A DNA stretch of 64,000 nt, from contig JACQAG010000001.1 in the NCBI GenBank assembly GCA_016195085.1, positions 35,819 through 99,818 on the forward strand, in the 5' to 3' direction. A program made the translations under genes and the position numbers. A model generated the notes under the pieces. That model did no database searches. It worked only from the letters and a program-made list of their open reading frames with translations, and was not told the DNA's origin. Below are positions 63,938 through 64,000 of this stretch, one piece after another (position 1 is the stretch's first letter; every line of letters begins with the position of its first letter). The DNA comes from Pseudomonadota bacterium. GTDB taxonomy: Bacteria; Pseudomonadota; Alphaproteobacteria; SHVZ01.

Positions 63938-64000
63938 ATGCCGAAAGTAGACGACCTGAGCCATTGCCTCGCCGCCCTCGAGCAGGATAGCACGCTGATC
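63938..64000 (+). CDS. N-terminus of a probable IS110-type transposase (cut by the window edge)
   Basis: An ATG preceded by GGAGCG begins MPKVDDLSHCLAALEQDSTLI and runs off the window, giving 21 residues. The string LAALEQDSTLI resembles the start of alphaproteobacterial IS110-family transposases (followed there by a conserved DEDD RuvC-like domain). Only 21 residues are visible, so this is provisional. If right, the window ends at an insertion sequence. Confidence 0.4.
   Translation, partial: MPKVDDLSHCLAALEQDSTLI

Overview
The window is a high-GC, densely packed bacterial chromosome segment, most likely from an alphaproteobacterium of the Rhodospirillales or a related group. The evidence is a DUF3035 (BamF-type) lipoprotein gene, the order ribF-ileS-lspA-DUF3035-M16-M16, a DUF1223 protein, a MutL carrying the endonuclease motif, strong G/C preference at third codon positions, and long spurious ORFs antisense to real genes. 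No rRNA, tRNA or CRISPR array was seen. One gene is cut at the left edge (htpG), and one probable IS110-type transposase is cut at the right edge.

Layout. 1-4.6 kb: htpG 3' part, a DUF1223 protein, a small secreted protein, an alpha carbonic anhydrase and a ketopantoate-reductase family protein. 4.6-11 kb: an RND efflux permease with its adaptor, an MFS transporter and a glutathione S-transferase, all on the minus strand. 11-21.4 kb: a Na+/H+ antiporter with a cyclic-nucleotide-binding tail, a YihU-like beta-hydroxyacid dehydrogenase, a Crp/Fnr regulator with a perfect palindrome at its stop codon, a Met/His-rich secreted protein, a SorAB sulfite dehydrogenase pair, a lytic transglycosylase, a 3-hydroxyacyl-CoA dehydrogenase and an IlvD/Edd dehydratase. 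21.4-22.6 kb: a BrnT-type toxin, an HTH antitoxin and the tail of a second antitoxin, preceded by an inverted-repeat operator. 22.6-26.6 kb: a DUF2817 peptidase-like protein, trans-3-hydroxy-L-proline dehydratase, TerC, HutD and a methyltransferase.

26.8-38.5 kb is a peptide utilisation locus. A divergent M81 (MlrC) peptidase faces a DUF1028 protein, two Opp/Dpp ATPases, three periplasmic binding proteins (two are a clear tandem duplication) and two permeases. Its spacers carry two families of palindromic repeats. 38.8-41.7 kb holds a two-component system followed by a small Lys/Ala-rich secreted protein. 41.9-45.4 kb holds two unrecognised proteins, a VOC protein, a trypsin-like/PDZ protein that has lost its catalytic triad, and a MaoC hydratase.

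45.8-63.7 kb is mostly housekeeping: ribF, ileS, lspA, bamF-like, an M16 pair (one active-type, one lacking the zinc motif), pgi, mutL, two EamA transporters (one with an apparent frameshift), rsmD, an RluB-type pseudouridine synthase, tadA, a GT39 glycosyltransferase and a SnoaL-like protein. Many of these genes overlap by 4 nt, which suggests translational coupling.

The most notable signals are the two intergenic palindrome families, their association with the duplicated binding-protein genes, the FNR-like palindrome at the regulator/Met-His gene junction, the composite toxin-antitoxin locus and the triad-less PDZ protein. I did not find one clear-cut novel defence or biosynthetic system.
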